A stretch of 64,000 nucleotides of DNA from Bacillus cereus G9842 (GTDB taxonomy: Bacteria > Bacillota > Bacilli > Bacillales > Bacillaceae_G), in contig NC_011772.1 in NCBI RefSeq assembly GCF_000021305.1, forward strand, positions 5,182,001 through 5,246,000, given 5' to 3'. Position numbers and translations under genes: made by a program. This document shows, piece after piece, positions 50,801-59,820 of the stretch (its first letter is position 1; the number at the start of each line of letters is the position of its first letter). The notes under the pieces are model-generated. The model was not told where the DNA came from, made no database searches, and was given only the letters and a program-made list of their open reading frames with translations.

Positions 50801-53800
50801 CAATCAACCATTGCAGATGCGGTTGTAACAGATGACCCAACCGAAAATCAGGTAATTGTGGAAGATTCATTCCACTTATATCCTACAACTGTTGATCCAT
50901 ATGGAAATTTAACAAAAGATACAGTAAACGAATTAAAAGAAGGAACAGACTATAAACTCAAAATAACAACAGACAATAATACCGGAAAGCAACATTTCGA
51001 AATTGCCTTCTTGAAAAAAATTGATCGAGCTTATATTTTAGAATATCGCTCACTTATTAATGCAGACGATAAAGAAAAAGTAAGTAATAAAGCGAAAATC
51101 ACAGGCAACAAGTTGACAGTTAAAAACACAGAAACTACTGAAACAATTGAAGTGAGAATGTCTTCTGGTTCAGGCGGAGGATCTGCTACCAAAGGTCGTG
51201 GAAACCTTGAAATTATAAAGGTAGATAACGACAATAAGAACATACTATTAGCTGGGGCAGAATTTACTTTATACGATCGTACAGGTAAAACTGTTATCCG
51301 TAAAATTACAACAGACAAAGACGGTATCGCTAAATTTAATAATTTAAAACGCGATAAATATTTATTAAAAGAAACAAAGGCTCCTGAAGGCTATGTAATT
51401 AGCTGGGATTTAAAACAAGGGAAAATTGTTGAACTTGGTACACAAGAGACTACAACATATAAACTTGCAAATAAGAAATTTGTCGGGAAAGTAGTTTTAA
51501 CAAAATCTGATGACCTGAACAAAAATGCAACACTACAAGGCGCTATTTTCACACTACTGGATAAAGATAAAAAAGTAATTCCAGAACACAAAGAATTAAC
51601 AACAAATAATAACGGACAAATTATTATAGATAAACTAAAACCAGGAACTTACTACTTACAAGAAACGAAGGCTCCTGAGCATTATCAATTAGATAGCAAA
51701 CTTATTCCGTTTACTATCTCTATAGATCAAACAACAGTAGTAAATCTAACTGCGACAAATAGTTTAACTAAAGGATCTGCTCTTTTAACAAAAGTGGATA
51801 ATTATAATAAAACTTTAGCAGGGGCAGAGTTTACTGTTCAAGATCGCAACGGAAAAAATATTCCTGGATATGAGAAATTAACAACAAATGAACATGGACA
51901 AATAGAAGCAAAAGATTTACGTCCGGGTAAATACCAATTTGTCGAAACAAAAGCTCCTGAGCATTATGAATTAGACAAAACGCCTATTCTATTTGAAATA
52001 GAAAAAAGCCAAACTACAGTCGCTTCTGTTACAGCAAAAAACGCTTTAATTAAAGGTGGCATTACGTTAACAAAAGTGGATGATACTGATGGCACTACCC
52101 TTGAAGGTGCGGTATTCAAAATTGTTAACGACAAAAATGAAGATGTCTGTACAAACTTAAAAACAGAAAAAGATGGAACTTTGACCGTTAAAGATTTAGA
52201 TCCTGGTGATTATCAATTTATTGAGACAACACCACCTAAATACTATGACTTAAATAAAGAACCAATTCCGTTTACAATCGAGAAAAGTCAAACAAGCATT
52301 ATCTCAATTACTGCAAAAAACAGTTTAACTACAGGTGCTGTTGAGCTATTAAAAGTCGACGAATTTGATAAAAAGACTCCTCTTGCTGGAGCTATGTTCA
52401 AAATCGTGAATGATAAGAACGAAGACGTTCGTACAGAATTAACTACCGATACAAACGGAACTGTTAAAGCTTCTGACTTACGTCCAGGCAAATACAAATT
52501 TATTGAAACAAAAGCTCCTGAACATTATGAACTGCGATCAACACCAATTGAATTTACAATTGAGAAAGGTCAAAAAACACCGATTGTTATTACAGCTGAA
52601 AATGGTCTACTACCAGGCGATGTTGAACTAACAAAACTCGATGATACTGATGGCACTGCACTTATAGGTGCCGTATTCAAAATCGTTAATAATAAAAATG
52701 AAGATGTCCGTACAGAATTAGTTACGAATCAGGAAGGTAAAATTATTGCTACTGGTTTACGTCCAGGTAACTATAAATTTATCGAAATGAAAGCTCCTGA
52801 GCATTATGCCTTAAATAAAACACCGATTGAATTTACAATTAAGGAGAGCCAAGCGACTGCTATTAACGTTACAGCTACTAACAGCTTAACAAAAGGTGGT
52901 ATTGAATTAACAAAAGTTGATTCTGTAAATGCTAAGGAAACCCTTGAAGGTGCAGTATTTAAAATTGTTAATGACAAAGGTGAGGATGTTCGTACGGAAC
53001 TTACTACTGATAAAGACGGTAAATTAGTAGTACAAGACTTACGTCCTGGTAACTATAAGCTTATCGAAACAAAGGCTCCAACTTATTACGATGTAAATGA
53101 AGAACCAATTGAATTTATAATTGAAAAGAGTCAACAAAAACTCATCCCTATTACTTTCAAAAATAGTTTGACGAAAGGAAAGGTCAAATTAATTAAAGAA
53201 GATGACGTGGAGAGCGCGAAAGCTCTTGCTGGCGCTGTATTCACATTACAAGACGCAACTGGCAAAGAAATTATGAAAGATTTAATAACAGATGCACACG
53301 GAGTATTAGTCATCCCTGATTTAGCACCAGGCGATTATCAATTTATTGAAGTGAAAGCTCCTGAACATTATAAATTAGATCAAACACCTATTAAGTTCAC
53401 AATTAAAAAAGGTAGTAAGGAAGATCTTCCTATCCCTGTTACTGTAAAAAACAGTTTACTTACAGGTGGCGTCACTTTAACAAAAATTGATGATGTTGAT
53501 GGCACTACTCTTGAAGGTGCAGAATTTATAATCGTTGACGCTCATGATACTAAAAAGGTAATTCGCAAAGGTTTAACGACTGATAAAAACGGTAAAATTA
53601 CTGCTTCTGATTTACGTCCTGGAGACTATCAATTTGTTGAAGTAAAAGCTCCAAAAGACTATACCTTAAGCAAAGAGCCTATTCCGTTCACTATCGAAAA
53701 AAGTCAAAAAGAGAATATTACTGTTACTGCTACTAACAGTTTAAAGAAAGGTGCAGTAACATTAACAAAAATCGATGACATCGATCGTACGATGCTCGAA

Positions 53801-56800
53801 GGTGCAATCTTTAAGATTGTTGATATGAACGGTAAGGAAGTTCATACGAATCTTGTTACAGATAAAAACGGAAAAATTTCTGTTTCTGATTTACGCCCTG
53901 GAGACTATCAGTTCATTGAAACAAAAGCTCCTGAGCACTATGTATTAGAAGAAACACAAATTCCGTTTACAATTGAAAGAAGTCAAACGAAAGAGATCAA
54001 TGTTACAGGTAAAAATGCTTTGAAAAAAGGTAGCGTTGAACTAACAAAGATTGACGATATTGATATAAATACAAAACTTGCTAACGCCGTATTTAATTTA
54101 TTAGATGCAGACGGAGAGCTAGTTGAAGAAGGCTTAAAAACAAATGATGAAGGTAAAATTGTTGTTGAAAATCTACGTCCTGGTACGTATCAATTCGTTG
54201 AAACAATTGCTCCTGAACATTACGTTTTAGATAAAAAACCTATCGTATTTACAATTAAAAAGAGCCAAACTGAAGCTCTTCATGTCACTGCTACAAATGC
54301 TTTAACAAAGGGTGCTGTTAAACTTTCTAAAGTAGATGATGTTGATGCCACTGTTCTTAAAGATGCAGTATTTAAAATTGTTAATATGAACGGTGATGTA
54401 GTTCATAAAGACCTTGTTACAAATGAACAAGGACTAATCGAAATTAACGACCTACGTCCTGGTGATTACCAATTCATCGAAACGAAAGCTCCTAAGGATT
54501 ATGTTTTAGATGAAACACCAATCAAATTCACTATTGAAAAAGGACAGAAGAAATCTATTTCTTTAACTGCTACAAATAGCTTAAAACAAGGTAGTATCGA
54601 ATTACTTAAAGTTGATGATTTAAACGATCAAACAAAACTTGCCGATGCGGTATTTAATTTACTAGATCAAAATGGCAAGGTACTTAAAACAGATTTAAAA
54701 ACAAACAGTGAAGGTAAAATCGTTGTCGAAAACTTACGTCCTGGTACGTATCAATTCGTTGAAACAACGGCTCCTGAACACTATGATTTAGACAAAAAAC
54801 CAATTATATTTACAATTGAAAAAAGCCAAAAAGATATCGCTACCGTTACTATGAAAAATAGTTTAACAAAAGGCGGCGTGGAACTTTCTAAAGTAGATGA
54901 CGTTGATGGCACTACTCTTGAAGGCGCAGTATTTAAAATTGCAGATATGAATGGTACTGTAATTCGCAAAGATCTTGTTACGAATCAACAAGGTAAAATT
55001 AGCGTTTCTGACCTACGTCCTGGTGATTATCAATTCATCGAGACAACGGCTCCGAAACACTACAATTTAAACAAAGAGCCAATTCCATTCACAATCACAC
55101 AGAGCCAAGCTGAGCCTGTCTCTGTTACAGCTACAAATAGCTTAACGAAAGGCACTGTGGAGCTTTCTAAAGTGGATGATGTTGATGGTACCGCTCTTAA
55201 AGATGCGATATTTAAAATTACTGATATGAATGGTAATGACATTCGCACTGAGCTTACAACAGATGTACATGGAAAAATTTCTGTTTCTGATTTACGTCCT
55301 GGGGACTATCAGTTTGTTGAAACGAAAGCTCCTGAACACTATAAATTAGATAGTACACCTATTAAGTTTACAATTAAGAAAAGCCAAAAAGAAAAGCTCC
55401 AAGTTACTACTACAAATAGCTTAACTGAGGGTGCTGTAGAATTAATAAAAGTGGATGATATAAATCCAGATACAAAACTTTCTGATGCAGTGTTTAACAT
55501 CATCGATGCGAAAGGTAAAATTGTTCGCACTGATTTAACTACTGATAAAGATGGTAAGATTACTGCTACGAACTTACGCCCAGGAGACTATCAATTCATT
55601 GAAATGAAAGCTCCTAAGCATTACGATTTAAATAAAACACCTATTAGCTTCACTATCGAAAAAAGTCAACTAACTCACGCTTCTGTTACTGCTAAGAATG
55701 GCCTAACAAAAGGTGGCGTGGAATTAACGAAAGTTGACTCTATAGATAAGAAAGAAATGCTAGAAGGTGCGGTATTTAAAATTACTGATCTGAACGGTAA
55801 CGACATTCGTACGAATTTAGTTACCAATAAAGATGGAAAAATCATCGCTAAAGACTTACAACCAGGAGACTATCAATTTATTGAAACAAAAGCTCCTAAA
55901 CATTACGACTTAAATGAAGAACCAATTAAGTTCACAATCGAAAGAAGTCAAACAAAGCATGTCTTCGTTACAGCTATTAATAGCTTAACGAAAGGTAGTG
56001 TTGAGTTAATTAAAGTTGATGATGCCAAGCAAAACACAACACTTGAAGGTGCAGTATTTAAAATTGTTAATAAGGATGGACACGATGTTCGTACCGATTT
56101 AACTACTGATAAAAACGGCCGTTTAGTTGTGGATGAATTACCGCCAGGAGACTATGAGTTTATCGAAACAAAAGCTCCTGAACACTATGACTTAAACAAA
56201 ACACCTATTAAGTTCACAGTTAAAAAAGGCCAAGAAAAAATCGCCTCTGTTACTGCTACGAATAGCTTAACTAAAGGCGCAGTTGAATTAACTAAAGTTG
56301 ATGACATCGATGGTACTACTCTTGAAGGAGCAATCTTTAAAATTATAGATATGGACGGCAAGGATGTTCGTTCTGATTTAACTACTGATAAAGATGGGAA
56401 GATTTCTGTTTCTGATTTACGTCCGGGAGATTATCAGTTCATTGAAACGAAAGCTCCTAAGCATTATGACTTAAATCAAAATCCTATCAAGTTTACTATT
56501 GAAAAGAGTCAAACTGCTAAAGCTTCTGTTACTGCTACTAACAGCTTAACTAAAGGCGCAGTTGAATTAACTAAAGTTGATGACATCGATGGTACTACTC
56601 TTGCAGAGGCTATCTTTAAAATTGTAGATATGAACGGTAAGGATGTTCATTCTGATTTAACTACTGATAAAGATGGTAAGATTTCTGTTTCTGATTTACG
56701 TCCAGGAGATTATCAGTTCATTGAAACGAAAGCTCCAACTGGCTATGATTTAAACATTAAACCAATTCCTTTCACAATTACGAAAGGACAATCTCAGATT

Positions 56801-57376
56801 ACCTCTGTTACAGCTTTAAATAGTTTAACAACAGGTTCAATTGAGTTAACTAAAGTTGATATTGATCACCATGGAACACTTGAAGGTGCCATTTTCAATA
56901 TTTTAGACCAAGATGGAAAAATCATCCGAGAAGGTTTAAAAACAGACCAACACGGAAAAGTAATCGTAAATGATTTGAAACCTGGTAATTATCAATTAGT
57001 AGAAACACAGGCTCCTAAAGGCTATCAATTAGATGCATCACCAATAAACTTTACAATTGATAAAGCCCAAGCTACACCACTACAAATTACAGTTTCAAAT
57101 AAAAAGATTGAATCTTCGTCAGGTGGAGATGACAAGCCAGTTACTCCTCCAAATAAAGAAGAAAACAAAGGCAATGAAACATCTGAGAAACACAAAAACG
57201 GAACTTCCGAAGAAACATCAAATGAAACAGATAACAAACAGCAAGATGATCGAAATACGGATAAGCACCTTCCAAATACAGGTCATAAAGAAGATCCTAC
57301 ACAAACAGTAGGTATCGTTCTTCTACTAGCTGGATTATTAAGTATTTTAGCTAAAAAACGCAAAAAAAATTATTAA
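47804..57376 (+). CDS. Giant LPXTG-anchored collagen-adhesin-like surface protein
   Basis: A 3190-aa wall protein starting at the ATG at 47804 (MKKLFNVCLIVFVLFS), 5 nt after AGAGGAGG. Order: signal peptide (1-32); a first Ig-like adhesin module (about 35-165); four 13-residue repeats of the NPEQNPATKPVTD type (about 204-255); a second Ig-like module (about 280-430); about five collagen-binding-like modules (433-1120, each opening with a strand such as EINWKVEM, TIEWTITY, EITWIIGF); 21 SpaA/CnaB-type repeats of about 93 aa (1133-3102); a polar linker; LPNTG at 3156-3160; a membrane helix and KKRKKNY. Each CnaB repeat keeps the Lys (LTKVDD), Glu (FIETKAP) and Asn (TATNS) expected for internal isopeptide bonds. 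Sortase A substrate; role in host or matrix adhesion inferred. Confidence 0.93.
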   Translation: MKKLFNVCLIVFVLFSQLASFPYNQVKAETLTGDSLFDTVEMKDATNHIIDEAKNPNNLIKIGSTIQVEYAWSIKDQQVAHANDTAVVQIPLALKVSKDLQGDLVTDQKNIGQYFITAKDNKLKLIFNDQVENLKDAKGKIKVDTVFNSTLKTGEKSVQIAFPLGTIVQPISVPVQVEDSKEDGTKQDTNKQVQDPVAKPVTDNPEQNPATKPVTDNPEQNPATKPVTDNLEQNPATKPVTDNPEQNPAAKIATGNPEHKLASSPVENTNSGPKQITTNILTGVKLTDKDGKPFTEDNRPSTDSPANIEFTWELLKSMNVKSGDYYIFDLPKHFKIYNTINSPLYDSENNQIGNFTVTKDGKVTMTFNDYVEEHPDVAGNLQLKTEFNKAEIKGTTTQEIPFPIKDKDVSITVDFKPNVQTATNKKGVPDRPINTNEINWKVEMNKTKETLKNAVFKDNIPQGTSLNKDSIKVYYLEVDVNGNVMRGAEAEPTDYNIISSDGSKLEIAFKDSINKAYQIEYATKITDENIKSFRNNVTITSDNQKQQNASSTVTVSRGTHLNKTSKYDPKTQTIEWTITYNGDQREIKKADAILKDIFDDTHELDANSIVVKNASYNEKGTLVTGDTVNNYTVNNKKNGFDLQFNDDINSAYVITYKTKPTNKVIEDGKVKNKVTADNDSSKENEASFKQQNIIKSNNKAETNYKDKTTTWTIIVNNNNYPLNNAIITDTFDHGGLQLKDKKLEIKDGNYTLQAGTDYVLDATDKGFKITLIGTYQSNMTKTLVVKYTTDFDYTKLESGKTSFKNTGNLSWIDTDSKPQSNKVEANFDPDTFTKANGYKYGSYNAQTKEITWIIGFNYNNVEIKDPSVIDVIQDKQKLVPGSIEVRDMILNGNPDNAQPGNAVPTEKYELEEPTEKNKNTLKVHFKQSINSPYYIIFKTSLDGELIQGTYKNEADLKDGSKIVNTLTGDTQVNKGGSFVTKKAVQDDNYINWSIAINESQSTIADAVVTDDPTENQVIVEDSFHLYPTTVDPYGNLTKDTVNELKEGTDYKLKITTDNNTGKQHFEIAFLKKIDRAYILEYRSLINADDKEKVSNKAKITGNKLTVKNTETTETIEVRMSSGSGGGSATKGRGNLEIIKVDNDNKNILLAGAEFTLYDRTGKTVIRKITTDKDGIAKFNNLKRDKYLLKETKAPEGYVISWDLKQGKIVELGTQETTTYKLANKKFVGKVVLTKSDDLNKNATLQGAIFTLLDKDKKVIPEHKELTTNNNGQIIIDKLKPGTYYLQETKAPEHYQLDSKLIPFTISIDQTTVVNLTATNSLTKGSALLTKVDNYNKTLAGAEFTVQDRNGKNIPGYEKLTTNEHGQIEAKDLRPGKYQFVETKAPEHYELDKTPILFEIEKSQTTVASVTAKNALIKGGITLTKVDDTDGTTLEGAVFKIVNDKNEDVCTNLKTEKDGTLTVKDLDPGDYQFIETTPPKYYDLNKEPIPFTIEKSQTSIISITAKNSLTTGAVELLKVDEFDKKTPLAGAMFKIVNDKNEDVRTELTTDTNGTVKASDLRPGKYKFIETKAPEHYELRSTPIEFTIEKGQKTPIVITAENGLLPGDVELTKLDDTDGTALIGAVFKIVNNKNEDVRTELVTNQEGKIIATGLRPGNYKFIEMKAPEHYALNKTPIEFTIKESQATAINVTATNSLTKGGIELTKVDSVNAKETLEGAVFKIVNDKGEDVRTELTTDKDGKLVVQDLRPGNYKLIETKAPTYYDVNEEPIEFIIEKSQQKLIPITFKNSLTKGKVKLIKEDDVESAKALAGAVFTLQDATGKEIMKDLITDAHGVLVIPDLAPGDYQFIEVKAPEHYKLDQTPIKFTIKKGSKEDLPIPVTVKNSLLTGGVTLTKIDDVDGTTLEGAEFIIVDAHDTKKVIRKGLTTDKNGKITASDLRPGDYQFVEVKAPKDYTLSKEPIPFTIEKSQKENITVTATNSLKKGAVTLTKIDDIDRTMLEGAIFKIVDMNGKEVHTNLVTDKNGKISVSDLRPGDYQFIETKAPEHYVLEETQIPFTIERSQTKEINVTGKNALKKGSVELTKIDDIDINTKLANAVFNLLDADGELVEEGLKTNDEGKIVVENLRPGTYQFVETIAPEHYVLDKKPIVFTIKKSQTEALHVTATNALTKGAVKLSKVDDVDATVLKDAVFKIVNMNGDVVHKDLVTNEQGLIEINDLRPGDYQFIETKAPKDYVLDETPIKFTIEKGQKKSISLTATNSLKQGSIELLKVDDLNDQTKLADAVFNLLDQNGKVLKTDLKTNSEGKIVVENLRPGTYQFVETTAPEHYDLDKKPIIFTIEKSQKDIATVTMKNSLTKGGVELSKVDDVDGTTLEGAVFKIADMNGTVIRKDLVTNQQGKISVSDLRPGDYQFIETTAPKHYNLNKEPIPFTITQSQAEPVSVTATNSLTKGTVELSKVDDVDGTALKDAIFKITDMNGNDIRTELTTDVHGKISVSDLRPGDYQFVETKAPEHYKLDSTPIKFTIKKSQKEKLQVTTTNSLTEGAVELIKVDDINPDTKLSDAVFNIIDAKGKIVRTDLTTDKDGKITATNLRPGDYQFIEMKAPKHYDLNKTPISFTIEKSQLTHASVTAKNGLTKGGVELTKVDSIDKKEMLEGAVFKITDLNGNDIRTNLVTNKDGKIIAKDLQPGDYQFIETKAPKHYDLNEEPIKFTIERSQTKHVFVTAINSLTKGSVELIKVDDAKQNTTLEGAVFKIVNKDGHDVRTDLTTDKNGRLVVDELPPGDYEFIETKAPEHYDLNKTPIKFTVKKGQEKIASVTATNSLTKGAVELTKVDDIDGTTLEGAIFKIIDMDGKDVRSDLTTDKDGKISVSDLRPGDYQFIETKAPKHYDLNQNPIKFTIEKSQTAKASVTATNSLTKGAVELTKVDDIDGTTLAEAIFKIVDMNGKDVHSDLTTDKDGKISVSDLRPGDYQFIETKAPTGYDLNIKPIPFTITKGQSQITSVTALNSLTTGSIELTKVDIDHHGTLEGAIFNILDQDGKIIREGLKTDQHGKVIVNDLKPGNYQLVETQAPKGYQLDASPINFTIDKAQATPLQITVSNKKIESSSGGDDKPVTPPNKEENKGNETSEKHKNGTSEETSNETDNKQQDDRNTDKHLPNTGHKEDPTQTVGIVLLLAGLLSILAKKRKKNY
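48413..48568 (+). repeat. 39-bp tandem repeats inside the adhesin gene
   Basis: Four copies at 48413, 48452, 48491 and 48530, with a fading fifth, encode NPEQNPATKPVTD-type spacers between the two N-terminal modules. Differences between copies are few, which suggests recent expansion. Confidence 0.9.
51200..57111 (+). repeat. Tandem array of about 21 CnaB-encoding units
   Basis: Units are about 279-285 bp. Neighbouring units 19 and 20 (around 56267 and 56546) are nearly identical over long stretches at an offset of 279 bp, indicating recent duplication; the first two units are the most divergent. Confidence 0.9.
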
Positions 57377-57386
57377 TAATTTTTTC

Positions 57387-57425
57387 ACACCCAATCAATC
57401 TCTCAATTGATTGGGTGTTTTTTTA
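57387..57425 (+). terminator. Terminator of the adhesin gene
   Basis: ACACCCAATCAAT (57387-57399) and ATTGATTGGGTGT (57406-57418) pair perfectly, followed by TTTTTTT. Confidence 0.92.
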
Positions 57426-57429
57426 TACA

Positions 57430-57690
57430 AAAAGGACGATACATAAAGTATCGTCCTTTTAACGGGGTGAGGCTGCCCAAAAGTACGGAAAACCTTTGAA
57501 CAGCCTCGTATTTTCATATGGATGCCTTACATATATCACTGATAATAATTATGAAATGCGGAAACATAATTACCATCAACTGATTCAAACATGAGGAATG
57601 AAACCCTACAGTGGTTCCATTCCTCTACATAATCTAAAGTTTGGGTACACTAGATTCATGCAATGTAGGGGCTTTCAGAGTAGAAAGCGA
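57430..57690. other. Structured intergenic region, possible mobile-element remnant
   Basis: This stretch holds several inverted repeats and no gene. AAAAGGACGATAC pairs with GTATCGTCCTTTT (57430-57460). GAGGCTG (57469) pairs with CAGCCTC (57501), a type of inverted repeat common at the ends of Bacillus transposase genes. GAGGAATGAAACC (57593) pairs with GGTTCCATTCCTC (57613). CCCTACA (57604) pairs with TGTAGGG (57664) as an alternative. No transposase coding is left. Identity uncertain. Confidence 0.35.
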
Positions 57691-57731
57691 ACCTTCGTTT
57701 AAAATGATAGCATACATATCTCCCTCAAAAA

Positions 57732-57747
57732 TATGCAAATATGCATA
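57732..57747 (+). promoter_or_regulatory. PlcR box upstream of the M28 aminopeptidase
   Basis: TATGCAAATATGCATA matches TATGNAWWWWTNCATA at all positions. It lies 30 bp upstream of the predicted -35. Confidence 0.9.
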
Positions 57748-57776
57748 TATTGTTTTTATTTCTCAATGTCAGAATA

Positions 57777-57805
57777 TTGAAAAATAAAAGACACAAAGGT
57801 AAAAT
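57777..57805 (+). promoter_or_regulatory. Promoter of the M28 aminopeptidase gene
   Basis: TTGAAA (57777-57782), 17-bp spacer and TAAAAT (57800-57805), downstream of the PlcR box and 61 bp before the start codon. Confidence 0.65.
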
Positions 57806-57865
57806 AAAGTCATTATCCGTCTTCTTTTGTCAGTCAGAGAGAATAGAAGAATAGGAGAGGAAAAA

Positions 57866-59266
57866 ATGAGCAAATCATTGAAACAAAAAATAGTAAGCTC
57901 TTTGCTTGCTATATCACTTGCTGTTAGCTTAGCTCCAATTGGGCAAGCAAAAGCGGATTCCACTTCAGAAGTTCCACAAACTCCATCTATTACAAAACAA
58001 ATTGATCCAAACCGCGCCATTGAACATGTTCGTTTCTTATCTGAAACAATTGGGCCTCGACCCGGTGGAACAAAATCCGAAGAATGGGCTTCTCGTTACA
58101 TTGGTATGCAGCTTAAATCAATGGGTTATGACGTAGAATATCAGCCATTTCAGGTGCCCGATCAATACGTTGGATTCATTGAATCACCACTATCAACAAA
58201 ACGTAATTGGCAAGCTGGTGCTGCTCCTAATGCACTAATATCTACAGAAGCTATTACAGCTCCCCTTATCTTTGTTCAAGGTGGGACAAAATTAGAAGAT
58301 ATTCCAAATGAAGTAAACGGTAAAATTGTTTTATTTGAAAGAGGAACGACAGTTACAGATTATAATAAACAAGTTGAAAATGCTGTTAGCAAAGGTGCAA
58401 AAGGTGTTCTTTTATACAGTTTAATTGGCGGACGCGGAAATTATGGACAAACCTTCAATCCCCGCCTAACGAAAAAGCAATCTATCCCTGTCTTTGGTCT
58501 TGCTTATGCGCAAGGAAATGCATTTAAAGAAGAAATCGCTAAAAAAGAGACAACAATTCTTTCCCTAAAAGCGAGACATGAATCTAAATTAACATCTCTA
58601 AATGTTATCGCAAAAAAGAAACCAAAAAAGAGTACAGGTAATGAAAAAGCAGTCGTTGTAAGCTCGCACTATGATAGTGTTGTTGGAGCACCTGGCGCAA
58701 ATGATAATGCTTCTGGAACTGGATTAGTATTAGAACTAGCTCGTGCTTTTCAAAATGTAGAAACTGATAAAGAAATTCGCTTTATTACCTTTGGTTCTGA
58801 AGAAACTGGATTACTTGGTTCGGATTATTACGTTAATAGTCTATCCCAAAAAGAACGTGACCGTATTTTAGGCGTCTTTAATGCTGATATGGTTGCAACA
58901 AATTATGATAAAGCAAAGAATTTATACGCTATGACACCTGATGGCTCTACAAACTTTGTAACAGATGCTGCCTTGCAAGCAGGTAAACAATTAAATAATG
59001 ACCTCGTTCTTCAAGGGAAATTTGGCTCCAGTGATCACGTACCGTTTGCTGAAGCTGGTATTCCTGCTGCTCTATTTATTTGGATGGGTGTCGATAGTTG
59101 GAATCCATTAATCTATCATATCGAGAAGGTATACCATACACCCCAAGATAACGTATTAGAAAACATTTCACCTGAACGAATGAAAATGGCATTAGACGTT
59201 ATCGGAACAGGAGTTTATAACTCGCTTCAAAAACCTATTACTCAAACTGAGCAGAAAGCTGCTTAA
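57866..59266 (+). CDS. Secreted M28-family aminopeptidase with PA domain
   Basis: A 466-aa exported zinc aminopeptidase (MSKSLKQKIVSSLLAISL; start after AGGAGAGG). A signal peptide ends at AKA (28-30). A PA (protease-associated) domain (about 135-235; VFGLAYAQG) interrupts the catalytic domain. M28 metal ligands are His and Asp in SSHYDSVVGAPGANDNASG, the catalytic Glu pair in FGSEETGLLGS, Asp in FNADMV and His in YHTPQDN. Similar to B. subtilis YwaD/PhoAEY-type aminopeptidases. Perfect PlcR box upstream, so probably part of the PlcR exoprotein regulon. Confidence 0.92.
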   Translation: MSKSLKQKIVSSLLAISLAVSLAPIGQAKADSTSEVPQTPSITKQIDPNRAIEHVRFLSETIGPRPGGTKSEEWASRYIGMQLKSMGYDVEYQPFQVPDQYVGFIESPLSTKRNWQAGAAPNALISTEAITAPLIFVQGGTKLEDIPNEVNGKIVLFERGTTVTDYNKQVENAVSKGAKGVLLYSLIGGRGNYGQTFNPRLTKKQSIPVFGLAYAQGNAFKEEIAKKETTILSLKARHESKLTSLNVIAKKKPKKSTGNEKAVVVSSHYDSVVGAPGANDNASGTGLVLELARAFQNVETDKEIRFITFGSEETGLLGSDYYVNSLSQKERDRILGVFNADMVATNYDKAKNLYAMTPDGSTNFVTDAALQAGKQLNNDLVLQGKFGSSDHVPFAEAGIPAALFIWMGVDSWNPLIYHIEKVYHTPQDNVLENISPERMKMALDVIGTGVYNSLQKPITQTEQKAA

Positions 59267-59268
59267 TC

Positions 59269-59307
59269 AATAAAAGACCACTGATTTTTATCAGTGGTCT
59301 TTTATTG
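59269..59307 (+). terminator. Terminator of the M28 aminopeptidase gene
   Basis: AATAAAAGACCACTGA and its complement (TCAGTGGTCTTTTATT) pair with a short T-rich loop. Confidence 0.9.
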
Positions 59308-59319
59308 AGAAAAAATATA

Positions 59320-59335
59320 TATGCATAAAAGCATA
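59320..59335 (+). promoter_or_regulatory. Degenerate PlcR-like box
   Basis: TATGCATAAAAGCATA deviates from TATGNAWWWWTNCATA only at position 11 (A instead of T). It lies 78 bp before the small secreted protein gene. Confidence 0.45.
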
Positions 59336-59412
59336 TTTTATCCTACTCATTATCGTATACAATATTAACTGTAACAACACCGATTACAACTAATAAGGAG
59401 GCTTTTTCTATT

Positions 59413-59787
59413 ATGAAAAAAATGATTTTAGTAGGTGCGTTAACTTTAGCAGGAATTACCGGAGCTACCGCGTTTATTCCTGAAACAAAAGTCGCTGCTG
59501 CCGCTCAAGAACAAAGCTTTACAAAATTTTATTCTTTGCAAACTGGAGGTAGTTCTGAACAAGAACCTATTTTCCTTCAAAAAGGACAAGAACTAACAAT
59601 TCATCCTAACAGCAAAACTCCTAGTTACAGTGTTTATGACTCAAATCATAACCTTATTGGGCGTTATTCTGATGGTTACGGCCGAATTTTCACTGCAAAA
59701 ACAGATGGAAATATGTATGTTCAATTTCATGCACCTTACGTTTACTATAGTCCTGTTAGTTTTTCTGTTACTTATACAATCCAATAA
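59413..59787 (+). CDS. Small secreted protein, unknown
   Basis: A 124-aa exported protein with a clear signal peptide (1-about 31, ending KVAAAAQE). The mature part is about 93 residues, beta-rich by pattern, with Tyr/Phe-rich segments (YSVYDSNHNLIGRYSDGYG, HAPYVYYSPVSF) that suggest a small beta-sandwich. No cysteine. AAGGAGG ribosome-binding site. I do not recognise the family. The near-PlcR box upstream and the neighbouring PlcR-type aminopeptidase suggest it may belong to the exoprotein regulon. Confidence 0.75.
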   Translation: MKKMILVGALTLAGITGATAFIPETKVAAAAQEQSFTKFYSLQTGGSSEQEPIFLQKGQELTIHPNSKTPSYSVYDSNHNLIGRYSDGYGRIFTAKTDGNMYVQFHAPYVYYSPVSFSVTYTIQ

Positions 59788-59820
59788 AATAAGGGGCCTT
59801 TCTCAGGGGCCCTTTATTTT
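59786..59820. terminator. Terminator between convergent genes
   Basis: AAAATAAGGGGCC (59786-59798) pairs with GGCCCTTTATTTT (59808-59820) including one G-U pair. It overlaps the ends of both flanking genes. Confidence 0.8.

Noticed and set aside
51200..57111. Regularly spaced repeats that could be mistaken for a CRISPR or satellite array
   Set aside because: The 279-bp period is in frame and encodes CnaB-type protein repeats; no short direct repeats with unique spacers.
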